64,000 nt of DNA, from the NCBI GenBank assembly GCA_965200775.1, contig OZ241383.1, forward strand, positions 434,001-498,000. Direction: 5' to 3'. Below, in pieces: positions 9,032-18,490 of this stretch; within the stretch, counting starts at the first letter, position 1, and each line of letters begins with the position of its first letter. The stretch comes from Poriferisocius sp965200775. GTDB taxonomy: Bacteria; Actinomycetota; Acidimicrobiia; Acidimicrobiales; Bin134. The notes below the pieces were generated by a model. It worked only from the letters and a program-made list of their open reading frames with translations, had not been told where the DNA came from and made no database searches. A program made the translations under genes and the position numbers.

Positions 9032-9295
9032 TTGCTTTCCATCCTTGCCCAGGCGGCTACCGAAGCCGGCGAATTCCTTGAGGGTCTCAAGGCCATAGGA
9101 GCCGGTCTCGGCTACGGGTTGGCCGCCATTGGCCCTGGCATCGGCATCGGCACCGTGGTGGGTAACGCCATCACGGCCATGGCTCGCCAGCCCGAGTCGG
9201 CCGGTGTGGCCCGAACAACCATGTTCTTGGGCATCGCCTTCACCGAGGCGTTGGCCCTCATCGGTTTCGTCGTCTTCATACTCCTTCTGCCATGA
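9032..9295 (+). CDS. atpE: ATP synthase Fo subunit c
   Basis: Proteolipid of the rotating c-ring, 87 residues. The TTG start at 9032 is set by AGGAG at 9020-9024. Two helices flank the polar loop ARQPE. Helix 1 carries the glycine-rich GPGIGIG, and helix 2 has the proton-carrying Glu72 (in AFTEALALIG). The residue after the glutamate is Ala rather than Ser or Thr, and no Na+-site signature is evident, so proton coupling is likely. The stop overlaps the atpF ATG. Confidence 0.95.
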   Translation: MLSILAQAATEAGEFLEGLKAIGAGLGYGLAAIGPGIGIGTVVGNAITAMARQPESAGVARTTMFLGIAFTEALALIGFVVFILLLP

Positions 9296-10047
9296 TCCGG
9301 CGGCTGGGAGCCGTGGCCGCCGTGGTGGTGGCCGCGGTCGTGCTAGGCGCGTCGGCGGCCCACGCCGCGGGCGAGACGGTGGGCTCCTGCGTCTTCGATG
9401 AGCTGGACTCCGCCCAGTTCGACGGCATCGAGGGCGAAGGCCTCACCGCGGTCAAGAACCTGAAGACGCAGTACAAGGACGGCGACAAGCACGCCAAGGA
9501 GCTGAAGGAGGCCTGGGAGAAGGACCTCGAAGGCTGCCTGGAAGCCCCCAACCCGATCATCCCGGAGGTAACCGAGATCATCTGGGGCGGTGCGGCGTTC
9601 GTGGTGTTGCTGGCCCTCATGCGCTGGAAGCTGTTCCCCGTGGTGAAGAACCTTATGGACCAGCGGGCCGAGCGGATTCAGGGTGCCATCGACGACGCCG
9701 ACCGGGAGCGGAACGAAGCCGCCGAGGTGCGAGCCCGCTACGAAGCGGAGCTGGCAGACGCCAAAGCCGAGGCCGCCCGGATCGTGGACGAGGCCCGGGA
9801 GCAGGCCGGCACGGTTCGTGCCGATCTCCAGGCTCGGGCCGAGGCCGACATCGCCGAAATGCGGGAGCGGGCCGCGGCCGACGCCGAGGCCTCAAAGCGC
9901 CAGGCCATCGCCGACTTGCAGTCGGAGGTTTCCGACATCGCCCTCGGTGCCGCCGAGGCGGTGCTGGGCCGCAGCCTGGAGGATCCGCAGATGCAGCGGC
10001 AACTTGTTGACGACTACATCGCCCGAGTGGGCGCCGACCAGGGCTAA
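9292..10047 (+). CDS. atpF: ATP synthase Fo subunit b with extracytoplasmic N-terminal extension
   Basis: Peripheral-stalk subunit. The 251 residues are longer than the usual 160-180. Residues 1-26 look like a cleavable signal peptide (hydrophobic run ending AHAA). A charged region of about 65 residues outside the membrane follows, holding two cysteines (Cys33 and Cys82). The usual membrane helix (about 96-112) and the long Ala/Glu/Arg coiled coil come next. In most bacteria subunit b starts directly with the membrane helix. The cysteine spacing suggests a disulfide, which is inference. Confidence 0.92.
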   Translation: MIRRLGAVAAVVVAAVVLGASAAHAAGETVGSCVFDELDSAQFDGIEGEGLTAVKNLKTQYKDGDKHAKELKEAWEKDLEGCLEAPNPIIPEVTEIIWGGAAFVVLLALMRWKLFPVVKNLMDQRAERIQGAIDDADRERNEAAEVRARYEAELADAKAEAARIVDEAREQAGTVRADLQARAEADIAEMRERAAADAEASKRQAIADLQSEVSDIALGAAEAVLGRSLEDPQMQRQLVDDYIARVGADQG

Positions 10048-10051
10048 GGCG

Positions 10052-10576
10052 ATGAGCGAGCGATCGGCCGGCTACGCCGACGCGGTGGCCTCTGTGGCCC
10101 GGGCCGAGGGCAACCTGGACCAAGTGTCCGACGAGTTGTTCCGGGTGGCCCGAGCTGTGGAGGGTTCCGACGAGCTGCGGATGACGCTGTCCGATCGGCA
10201 GATCCCCGCCGCCCGCCGCCAGCAGATCGTCGAGGACCTACTCGGCGAGCACGCGTCGGAAACCACCACAGCCATGGTGTCGATGATCGTGGCCGCCGGA
10301 CGGTCGTCCGATCTGAGCACCATCGCTCGGGAAGCGGTGGAGCTGAACGCTCGCGACCGGGGCCGCTCTGTGGCCGAGGTCCGAGCCGCGGTGGCGCTGA
10401 CCGAGGACCAGACCCAGCGGTTGGCCGCCGCGCTGAGCGCAGCAACCGGCCACCAGGTGGAGGTCAAGGTGATCGTTGATCCCAGCGTGATGGGCGGGGT
10501 GGTTACCACCATCGGCGACGAGATCATCGACGGGTCGATTCGCAACCGCCTGAACCAGTTGCGGGACACCTTCTAG
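10052..10576 (+). CDS. atpH: ATP synthase F1 subunit delta
   Basis: Joins the top of F1 to the b-subunit stalk. ATG 10052 gives 174 residues: an N-terminal helical bundle (SAGYADAVASVARAEG), then the C-terminal motif ending MGGVVTTIGDEIIDGSIR, the usual delta-subunit signature. It lies 4 bp after atpF and 45 bp before atpA. It is a separate delta and not the b-delta fusion seen in mycobacteria. Confidence 0.93.
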   Translation: MSERSAGYADAVASVARAEGNLDQVSDELFRVARAVEGSDELRMTLSDRQIPAARRQQIVEDLLGEHASETTTAMVSMIVAAGRSSDLSTIAREAVELNARDRGRSVAEVRAAVALTEDQTQRLAAALSAATGHQVEVKVIVDPSVMGGVVTTIGDEIIDGSIRNRLNQLRDTF

Positions 10577-10621
10577 TCCCGTGAATGCCGGCCACGGAAA
10601 CGTTTCTTACTGAGGAGAGCA

Positions 10622-12247
10622 ATGGCAGAGCTGACCATCGAGACCGGCGCGATAGCCGACGCCATCCGTCGCAACCTGGAGGGATTCCAGCCAACAGTGG
10701 AGCTGGCCCAGGTGGGGCGGATCACCGAGGTGGGCGACGGCATCGCCCGCATCTCCGGGCTGCCCGGCGCGGCGGTGAACGAGATGCTGGAGTTCGAAAA
10801 CGGCACCATCGGGCTGGCCCTGAACCTCGACGAGGGTTCCATCGGCGCGGTGGTGCTCGGCGAGGTTGACGAGATCGAGGAGGGCCAGGCGGTTCGTTCG
10901 ACCGGCGACATCCTGTCGGTGCCTGTGGGCGACGCCCTCTTGGGTCGGGTGGTCAACGCCCTGGGCGAGCCGGTGGACGGCAAGGGTCCCATCGCCGGGG
11001 CCGAGAGCCGCCGCATGGAGGTGCAGGCTCCGGGCATCATCGGCCGCAAGCCGGTACACGAGCCCATCCAGACCGGTATCAAGGCCATCGACTCGTTGAT
11101 CCCCATCGGCCGAGGCCAGCGGGAGCTGATCATCGGCGACCGCAAGACCGGCAAGACCACCGTTGCGCTGGACACCATCTTGAACCAGAAGGGCCAAGGG
11201 GTGAAGTGCGTGTACGTGGCCATCGGCCAGAAGGCATCCACCGTGGCTCAGGCCGTGGCCACCCTGGCCGAGCGAGGGGCCATGGACTACACCGTGGTGG
11301 TGGTGGCTCCGGCGTCGGACCCCGCGCCGTTCAAGTACCTGGCCCCCTATGCCGGGTGCGCCATGGGCCAGCACTGGATGGACAACGGCGGCCACGCCCT
11401 CGCCGTGTACGACGACCTTTCGAAGCAGGCCGAAGCCTACCGCCAGATGGCGCTGCTGCTGCGCCGCCCGCCCGGCCGTGAGGCCTACCCCGGCGACGTG
11501 TTCTACCTGCACAGCCGGCTGTTGGAGCGGGCCGCCAAGCTGAGCGACGAGCGGGGCGCGGGTTCGCTAACCGCCTTGCCCATCATCGAGACCAAAGCTG
11601 GCGACGTGTCGGCCTACATCCCCACCAACGTGATCTCCATCACCGACGGGCAGATCTTCCTGCAGGACGACCTGTTCAAGTCGGGGGTGCGGCCTGCGGT
11701 GGACGTGGGCATCTCGGTGTCCAGGGTGGGTTCGGCGGCCCAGATCAAGGCCATGAAGACGGCGGTGGGAACGCTCAAGGCCGACCTCCAGCAGTTCCGG
11801 GAGCTGGAGGCCTTTGCCGCCTTCGGCTCCGACCTCGACGCTGTGTCGCAGGCCCAGCTCGACCGGGGCTATCGCCTGACCGAGCTGCTCAAGCAGGGAA
11901 TCCAGTCGCCAATGCCGGTGCAGGAACAGGTGGTGTCGCTGTACGCAGGCACCCGGGGTTACCTCGACTCCATTCCGGTGGAGGACGTGGCCCGCTTCGA
12001 GTCGGAACTCCTGGAATGGGTGCGTACCCGCCACGCCGGCCTTCTGTCCGGGGTGGTCGACAGCGGCGCCGTGGACGAGGACGGCCTGGAAGCGGCAGTG
12101 GCCGCCTTCGCCGACCAGTTCGAGACGTCGGCAGCCCCCGACGGCGACGAACCCGAAGCCGAGGCCCAGGCTGCAGCCGCGGCCGGGGTGGTGGACGCCG
12201 ACAACACCCTGCCGGAAACCGACATCGACCGTACCGAGGACGACTGA
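10622..12247 (+). CDS. atpA: ATP synthase F1 subunit alpha
   Basis: Non-catalytic nucleotide-binding subunit of the F1 hexamer, 541 residues. Walker A is GDRKTGKT (residues 172-179), and the subunit interface signature PAVDVGISVSRVGS is present. The start is ATG 10622 after GAGGAG. The last 35 residues are an acidic Asp/Glu/Ala tail beyond the normal end, a frequent actinobacterial trait. Confidence 0.97.
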   Translation: MAELTIETGAIADAIRRNLEGFQPTVELAQVGRITEVGDGIARISGLPGAAVNEMLEFENGTIGLALNLDEGSIGAVVLGEVDEIEEGQAVRSTGDILSVPVGDALLGRVVNALGEPVDGKGPIAGAESRRMEVQAPGIIGRKPVHEPIQTGIKAIDSLIPIGRGQRELIIGDRKTGKTTVALDTILNQKGQGVKCVYVAIGQKASTVAQAVATLAERGAMDYTVVVVAPASDPAPFKYLAPYAGCAMGQHWMDNGGHALAVYDDLSKQAEAYRQMALLLRRPPGREAYPGDVFYLHSRLLERAAKLSDERGAGSLTALPIIETKAGDVSAYIPTNVISITDGQIFLQDDLFKSGVRPAVDVGISVSRVGSAAQIKAMKTAVGTLKADLQQFRELEAFAAFGSDLDAVSQAQLDRGYRLTELLKQGIQSPMPVQEQVVSLYAGTRGYLDSIPVEDVARFESELLEWVRTRHAGLLSGVVDSGAVDEDGLEAAVAAFADQFETSAAPDGDEPEAEAQAAAAAGVVDADNTLPETDIDRTEDD

Positions 12248-12250
12248 CCC

Positions 12251-13186
12251 GTGCCGGGTGGTGAGGAACGGACGCTTCGCCGGCGTATCTCGTCGGTGCA
12301 GTCCACCAAGAAGATCACCCGTGCCATGGAGCTCATCGCCGCCACTCGGGTGGTGAAGGCCCAGCAGCGGGCCCACGCCGCTCGGCCCTACTCCACCAAA
12401 CTCACCAGCGTGATCGAGGACGTGGCCGCGGGCGGGGCCGAGGCGTCGCACCCCCTGCTGGAGCGCCGGGAGACGGTACGCCGGGTTGGGTTCGTGGTCA
12501 TCACCTCCGACCGGGGGTTGGCCGGCCCCTACAACAGCTCGGTAATCAAGGCGGCCGAGCGAGAGCTGATGGACGCGCAGACCAAGGGCAGGGACTACTC
12601 GCTCATCCTCATCGGCAAGAAGGCCCAGGACTACTTCCGGTTCCGCAACTACCGAATCGACGAGGCCTTTACCGGCATGAGCGACACCCCCACCTACGAT
12701 GACGCCCGCCAAGTGGCCGAGATCGTGGCCGACCGCTTCGAGTCCGAAGCCATCGACGAGGTGATCCTGACCTACATGGAGTTCATCACCATCGGTACCC
12801 AGAGAGTGGCGGTGCGGCGCTTTCTGCCCCTGGAGAGCATCGACGTGATCGCCGCCTCCGGTTCGGGGGAGCTGCGGGCAGCCTTCGAGTTCGAGCCTTC
12901 CCCCGAGGGCGTGCTCGAATCCCTGCTGCCTCGCTACATCGAGTCGCGGCTGTTCTCGGCGCTTTTGGACGCGGCAGCTTCCGAGCACGCCAACCGCCAG
13001 CGGGCCATGAAAGCGGCCACCGACAACGCCGAGGAATTGATCACCAAGCTCACACGGGCCATGAACCGGGCCCGCCAGGACGCCATCACCACCGAGATCA
13101 TGGAGATCGTGGGCGGCGCAGAAGCACTGACGGACGAGGACGACGGCGAAATCGCCGACCTCCTTGCCACCACCGCCAACCAGTAG
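12251..13186 (+). CDS. atpG: ATP synthase F1 subunit gamma
   Basis: Central shaft that turns inside the alpha3beta3 ring. The 311 residues begin with the conserved helix LRRRISSVQSTKKITRAMEL and end with the second shaft helix, including TDNAEELITKLTRAMNRARQ. GTG 12251 is used. It lies 3 bp after atpA and 29 bp before atpD. Confidence 0.96.
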   Translation: MPGGEERTLRRRISSVQSTKKITRAMELIAATRVVKAQQRAHAARPYSTKLTSVIEDVAAGGAEASHPLLERRETVRRVGFVVITSDRGLAGPYNSSVIKAAERELMDAQTKGRDYSLILIGKKAQDYFRFRNYRIDEAFTGMSDTPTYDDARQVAEIVADRFESEAIDEVILTYMEFITIGTQRVAVRRFLPLESIDVIAASGSGELRAAFEFEPSPEGVLESLLPRYIESRLFSALLDAAASEHANRQRAMKAATDNAEELITKLTRAMNRARQDAITTEIMEIVGGAEALTDEDDGEIADLLATTANQ

Positions 13187-13215
13187 AACGCCAACCAGTA
13201 GGAGTAGAAGAACTG

Positions 13216-14643
<1,428 letters not shown>

Positions 14644-14695
14644 AAGTGCTGCTGAGCGTTCACCGACAGCCGGACATGAACCGGAGGGACGGCTA

Positions 14696-14953
14696 GTGCC
14701 TCTCAGCGTGGAGCTGGTCTCTCCCGAGGAGGTCGTGTACACCGGCGAGGCCGAAATGGTGGTGGCCCGCACCACCGACGGCGAGATCGCCTTCCAGCCA
14801 GGCCACGTGCCGTTCCTGGGAGTGCTGGTGGCCGGCGACGTGCGGGTTTACACCACCGAAGGCACCAAGACCACCATCAACGTGGAGCGGGGCTTCGTGG
14901 AGGTGTCCCACGACATGGTTGCCCTGCTGAGCGACTCCGCCGTCGTCGACTGA
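14696..14953 (+). CDS. atpC: ATP synthase F1 subunit epsilon, short form
   Basis: Connects gamma to the c-ring. The GTG start at 14696 follows GGAGGGAC. The 85 residues cover only the beta-sandwich domain (MPLSVELVSPEEVVYTGEAE to LLSDSAVVD). The C-terminal helical hairpin of the usual 120-140-residue protein, which can inhibit ATP hydrolysis, is absent. The stop is followed by an inverted repeat rather than a frameshifted continuation. Confidence 0.92.
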   Translation: MPLSVELVSPEEVVYTGEAEMVVARTTDGEIAFQPGHVPFLGVLVAGDVRVYTTEGTKTTINVERGFVEVSHDMVALLSDSAVVD

Positions 14954-14980
14954 CCCAGCCCGCCAAGGCGCTTATCGAAG

Positions 14981-15011
14981 AGCCCTCTAGGTCGCCCCCG
15001 GCTCGAGGGCT
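14981..15011. terminator. Inverted repeat between atpC and a convergent gene
   Basis: AGCCCTC (14981-14987) pairs with GAGGGCT (15005-15011) around a 17-nt loop. It ends the atp operon and lies just before the stop of the minus-strand hydrolase gene, so it could act in both directions. No long T-run follows. Confidence 0.45.
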
Positions 15012-15019
15012 GTTGCCTG

Positions 15020-15580
15020 CTACGACTCGTTCACCCACCTTGTAGTTGCGGCGATTATCTCCGGGTCACGGTTCCTGGGATCGTGGCCTTGGTTCTCGAG
15101 CCAGTGGGTGGTGACCGGAGCGGGGATGGCCGGCAGGTGGGCGGCGAATTCGGCGGGCGTGCCAAACCGGTCGCGGTCACCGGAGATGAACAGGCAGGGG
15201 ACGTTTATCGCCCCGAAGTGAGCCACTCGCAGGTTCTCGGGTTTCGCAGGCGGGTGAAGCGGGTAGCTCAACAGCAACAGGCCGGCCGCGGGAAGGCCCT
15301 CGGCGACCGCCATCGAACAGATGCGCCCTCCCATCGAGCGACCGCCCAGGATCAGGCTCTCGGCGGCCACCCCCCACCGGTCGGCGATCCGGGGCACGGT
15401 CTCGTTGAGGAACGCCACCAGTTTGGGCGCCCGGTCCGGGAACCTTCGCCCTTCGTCGCGATACGGGAAGTTGATCCTCTCCACCGGGCAGGGGGCCAGA
15501 CCGTCGGCCAAGGCCACCAGCGTGTGGTGATCCCGGTCACCGCCCGCTCCGTGGGTGAGCACCACTCCGCCTACGTCCAT
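15020..15580 (-). CDS. Alpha/beta hydrolase, TEX30/KANSL3-like
   Basis: Small alpha/beta hydrolase of 186 residues. The N-terminal oxyanion segment is LTHGAGGD. The nucleophile elbow is GGRSMGGRI, the acid is in ISGDRDRFG, and the His is in ENQGHDPR. These are the features of the dienelactone-hydrolase-like TEX30/KANSL3 group, whose bacterial substrates are not defined. It is convergent to atpC and divergent from the SDR gene, with which it shares a 21-bp promoter region. Confidence 0.78.
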   Translation of the reverse strand: MDVGGVVLTHGAGGDRDHHTLVALADGLAPCPVERINFPYRDEGRRFPDRAPKLVAFLNETVPRIADRWGVAAESLILGGRSMGGRICSMAVAEGLPAAGLLLLSYPLHPPAKPENLRVAHFGAINVPCLFISGDRDRFGTPAEFAAHLPAIPAPVTTHWLENQGHDPRNRDPEIIAATTRWVNES

Positions 15581-15585
15581 GCCAG

Positions 15586-15595
15586 ACGGTACCGT
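15586..15595. promoter_or_regulatory. Palindromic shared -10 of two divergent genes
   Basis: ACGGTACCGT is a perfect palindrome containing TACCGT on both strands. The plus-strand copy (15590-15595) ends 7 nt before GTG 15602. The minus-strand copy ends 6 nt before ATG 15580. Both genes would be leaderless from overlapping -10 elements. Confidence 0.5.
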
Positions 15596-15601
15596 GATGG
15601 T

Positions 15602-16450
15602 GTGAGCGCATCAGACTCGCGGGGCAGGGCACCATTGGGGCTCTGGGCGGGCCGGTCTCAGGGCAGGTCGTGGAACCGGGCCCTGGTCACCGGAGCATCA
15701 ACGGGCATCGGTCGGGCCATTGCCGTGCGTCTGGCCGAGGCCGGTGTGCATCTGGTGATCACCGCTCGGGGCAAGGAGTCCCTGGAAAAGATGGCCGCCG
15801 AACTGAGGGCCGATATGGGGGTGGAGGTGGAGGTGCTGGCCGCCGACCTCACCGACCCCGAGGGTTTGGCCGCCGTGGAGCGCCGGGTGGTGGCCGAGGA
15901 TGACCCGGTGGACCTGTTGGTGAACAACGCGGGGATGGGTTACGAAGGGCTGTTCCACACTCACGAGCCCGCCGAGGTGGACGAGATGTTGAGGCTCAAC
16001 GTGATCGCTTTGACCCGGCTCACCCACGCCGCTGTGGGGCAGATGACGGCCCGGGGCCACGGCCAGGTGATGCTGGTGTCGTCGATGGCCTCGCTTCAGG
16101 GGTTGCCCTTGGCGGCTGCCTACGCCGCTACCAAGGCGTTCATCACCAGCCTGGGCGAGGCGGTCCACGAGGAGCTTCGGGGCAGCGGGGTGGTGGTTAC
16201 CACCGTGTTGCCGGGGTTGACCCGCACCGATTTCCACCAGCGGGGCCGCTGGAACCTGGACCGATGGCCTTCGGTGGGGTGGAAGGACGCCGACTCGGTT
16301 GCCGCCAAGGCCCTGGCCGGAGCGGCCCGAGCCAAGGCCGAGGTGGTGACCAGCCGGTTCGATCAGGTGATGGCGGTGTTCAGCACCAAGGTGCCCCGGG
16401 GCCTCCGCCGTTCCATTCTCGGTTGGTCGGCCCGCCGCAGCAACCGCTGA
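15602..16450 (+). CDS. Short-chain dehydrogenase/reductase
   Basis: NAD(P)-dependent oxidoreductase of 282 residues. Classical SDR motifs are the cofactor-binding TGASTGIG (residues 30-37), NNAG (108-111), catalytic Ser160/161 and YAATK (Tyr174, Lys178). The C-terminal part (PGLTRTDFHQRG) is typical of the group annotated as SDR or ketoacyl-reductase-like. The substrate cannot be told. GTG 15602 is favoured by the -10 placed 7 nt before it. Confidence 0.88.
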   Translation: MSASDSRGRAPLGLWAGRSQGRSWNRALVTGASTGIGRAIAVRLAEAGVHLVITARGKESLEKMAAELRADMGVEVEVLAADLTDPEGLAAVERRVVAEDDPVDLLVNNAGMGYEGLFHTHEPAEVDEMLRLNVIALTRLTHAAVGQMTARGHGQVMLVSSMASLQGLPLAAAYAATKAFITSLGEAVHEELRGSGVVVTTVLPGLTRTDFHQRGRWNLDRWPSVGWKDADSVAAKALAGAARAKAEVVTSRFDQVMAVFSTKVPRGLRRSILGWSARRSNR

Positions 16451-16493
16451 GTTCTCCCTGTCGGGCGGGCAAGTACCGCTGATTTTGCCGCGA

Positions 16494-16513
16494 CAGCGGG
16501 GTTGCTACCGCTG
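16494..16513. terminator. Short hairpin between convergent SDR gene and glpX
   Basis: CAGCGG (16494-16499) pairs with CCGCTG (16508-16513) with an 8-nt loop, in the 88-bp gap between convergent genes. The stem is only 6 bp without a T-run, so the terminator role is tentative. The gap also holds two direct copies of TACCGCTGA. Confidence 0.25.
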
Positions 16514-16538
16514 AGCCGATCCCCATGCCGGAGGGGGG

Positions 16539-17546
16539 TTAGCCGAACTCGACCGCGGCGTAGCTGCTCAGCTTCTCCAACTGGTGGTCGGCGTTCACCA
16601 GGCGGACGGTGCCCGACTTCGACCGCATGACCAGCGACTGGGTGCTGGCGTGATTCTTGCTGTAGTGGACGCCCTTCAGAAGCTCGCCGTCGGTTATCCC
16701 GGTTGCGGCGAAGAAGCAGTTGTCGCCGCGGACCAGGTCGTCGGCGGTCAGCAGGGCGTTCACGTCCATCTTCTGCTTGTCGGCCGCTTTGCGTTCCTTG
16801 TCGTTGCGAGGCCAGATGCGGCCGAGCAGCTCGCCGCCCATGCACTTGAGGGCCGCCGCCGCTATAACCCCCTCGGGGGTGCCCCCGATGCCGAACAGGA
16901 TGTCGGCTCCCGATTCGGGCCAAGCGGTGGAGATGGCACCGGCCACGTCACCGTCGGGGATGAGCCGGATGCGGGCCCCGGTGTCGCGTACCTCGGCGAT
17001 CAGCTCGGCGTGGCGGTCCCGGTCGAGGATCACCGCGGTCACGTCCCGAACCGACTCGCTCTTGGCTTCGGCCACCAGTTCCAGGTTCTGGGTCGGGGAG
17101 TTCTCCAGGGAGATTCCGTGGCCCACGCACTCGGGGCCGAAGGCGATCTTCTCCATGTACACGCACGGCCCCGGGTCGAACATCGACCCCCGCTCCGACA
17201 CAGCGATCACCGACAGGGCGTTGCCCCGGCCCAGCGAGGTGAGGGTGGTGCCGTCGATGGGGTCAACGGCGATGTCGCATTCCGGGGGAGTCCCGTCACC
17301 GATGCGTTCCCCGTTGTAGAGCATGGGGGCCTCGTCCTTCTCCCCCTCACCGATCACCACGATCCCGTCCATCGGCACGGTGCGCAACAGCACCCGCATG
17401 GCCTCGACGGCGGCGTCGTCGGCACCCTCCTTGTCGCCTCGGCCCATCCACCGGGAAGCGGCCAGAGCAGCGACTTCAGTCACCCTGACCAGCTCCATCG
17501 CCAGGTTGCGGTCGGGGGCCTCGGGCGATGATTCCACGAACCTCAC
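16539..17546 (-). CDS. glpX: Fructose-1,6-bisphosphatase class II
   Basis: Hydrolyses fructose 1,6-bisphosphate to fructose 6-phosphate in gluconeogenesis. Metal-site motifs of the GlpX class are present: VVIGEGEKDEAPML, DPIDGTTLTSLGRGNALSV and GGTPEGVIAAAALKCMGG. GTG 17546 is chosen because the conserved N-terminus (RNLAMELVRVTEVAALAASR) starts a dozen residues later. An upstream in-frame ATG would only add an Arg-rich stretch reaching into the neighbouring divergent gene. Length 335 residues, normal for the family. Confidence 0.93.
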   Translation of the reverse strand: MRFVESSPEAPDRNLAMELVRVTEVAALAASRWMGRGDKEGADDAAVEAMRVLLRTVPMDGIVVIGEGEKDEAPMLYNGERIGDGTPPECDIAVDPIDGTTLTSLGRGNALSVIAVSERGSMFDPGPCVYMEKIAFGPECVGHGISLENSPTQNLELVAEAKSESVRDVTAVILDRDRHAELIAEVRDTGARIRLIPDGDVAGAISTAWPESGADILFGIGGTPEGVIAAAALKCMGGELLGRIWPRNDKERKAADKQKMDVNALLTADDLVRGDNCFFAATGITDGELLKGVHYSKNHASTQSLVMRSKSGTVRLVNADHQLEKLSSYAAVEFG

Positions 17547-17655
17547 CGTAGTATCGCCGTGCCGCCCTCTCCACCCTCTGCGGCCAGTGTTTACGGCAAA
17601 TTTCCGGGGTCGCCGGCGGGCCTGTCTTGCGACCGCGCCGTCCCCATCTGCCAGC

Positions 17656-18471
17656 ATGTTTGCAATGGTCTGGTGCTTTCAGTGCGGGAGCCCGTACGAC
17701 GACGATGTGTCGGAGTGCGCCGAGTGCGGTGTGGCCACCTTCCCGACTCAGCCTCAGAGGGCCGAGGAGGTGGGCGGCCCCGACGACGAGCAGCTCGCCT
17801 ACGAGTTCCACGAGTGGGCCTACGACGCCCGCAACCGACTGGAGGAAGCGCTGCGGGAGCAGGGTTTGGAGCACGCCTGGTTGGGCCCGACCCTGATCGT
17901 GCTCGACCGCGACGAGGAGGCGGTGGACAGGGCGGTCGAGGGAGTGCTGAGGTCACAGTTGCCGGAGTTCGACAACACCCAGCCCTCCATGGTGTACGAG
18001 ATGGCGGAGTACGACGACGACTACAAGGCCGATGTGCTGGCCGAGTTGTTGAGCGATGGCATCGCCCATGAGATCGACTACGCCGGGAACCTTCTGGTGG
18101 CCGAAGCCGACGAGGAGGCCGTGGATGCCGTGTTCGACCGGCTGGCCAATGCAGTGGCCCAGGGTTCGTTCGGTCCCGGACTGCCCGGCGTCGAGCCTTA
18201 TGAGGTGTTGGAAGGGCTATTTCTGGCCGCCGACCGCCTCCGCCGCAACTCCTCGGACACCAAGGCGATACAAGATTTCGCCGAAACCCACGATCTTGTG
18301 GTGCAGCTCAGCCTTCCGTGGGGGTACGACGCCGAGTTCTGGCGTTCGATGCTCGACGGGGCCGAAGGGCTTCGAGATAGGTTGGTGGCCGGACCCGATC
18401 CGGTTGAGGGAGACGCCGCAATCGTGGAGGCGGCCGTGGCCCTGCGCAACCTCGTCCGGCCCTACATGTGA
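17656..18471 (+). CDS. Zinc-ribbon protein of unknown function
   Basis: No recognised function. The N-terminus carries a CxxC...CxxC zinc ribbon (WCFQCG and CAECG, residues 7-23). The rest is acidic and looks like two repeated alpha/beta modules containing LIVLDRDEEAVDRAVEG and LLVAEADEEAVDAVFDRLA. That hints at DUF2007-like signal-transducing folds, which is inference. A helical C-terminal part ends with VALRNLVRPYM. The start is ATG 17656 or 17665. Divergent from glpX; convergent with the MFS gene 19 bp beyond its end. Confidence 0.75.
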   Translation: MFAMVWCFQCGSPYDDDVSECAECGVATFPTQPQRAEEVGGPDDEQLAYEFHEWAYDARNRLEEALREQGLEHAWLGPTLIVLDRDEEAVDRAVEGVLRSQLPEFDNTQPSMVYEMAEYDDDYKADVLAELLSDGIAHEIDYAGNLLVAEADEEAVDAVFDRLANAVAQGSFGPGLPGVEPYEVLEGLFLAADRLRRNSSDTKAIQDFAETHDLVVQLSLPWGYDAEFWRSMLDGAEGLRDRLVAGPDPVEGDAAIVEAAVALRNLVRPYM

Positions 18472-18490
18472 CGATCAAGTTCGCCCAAGT

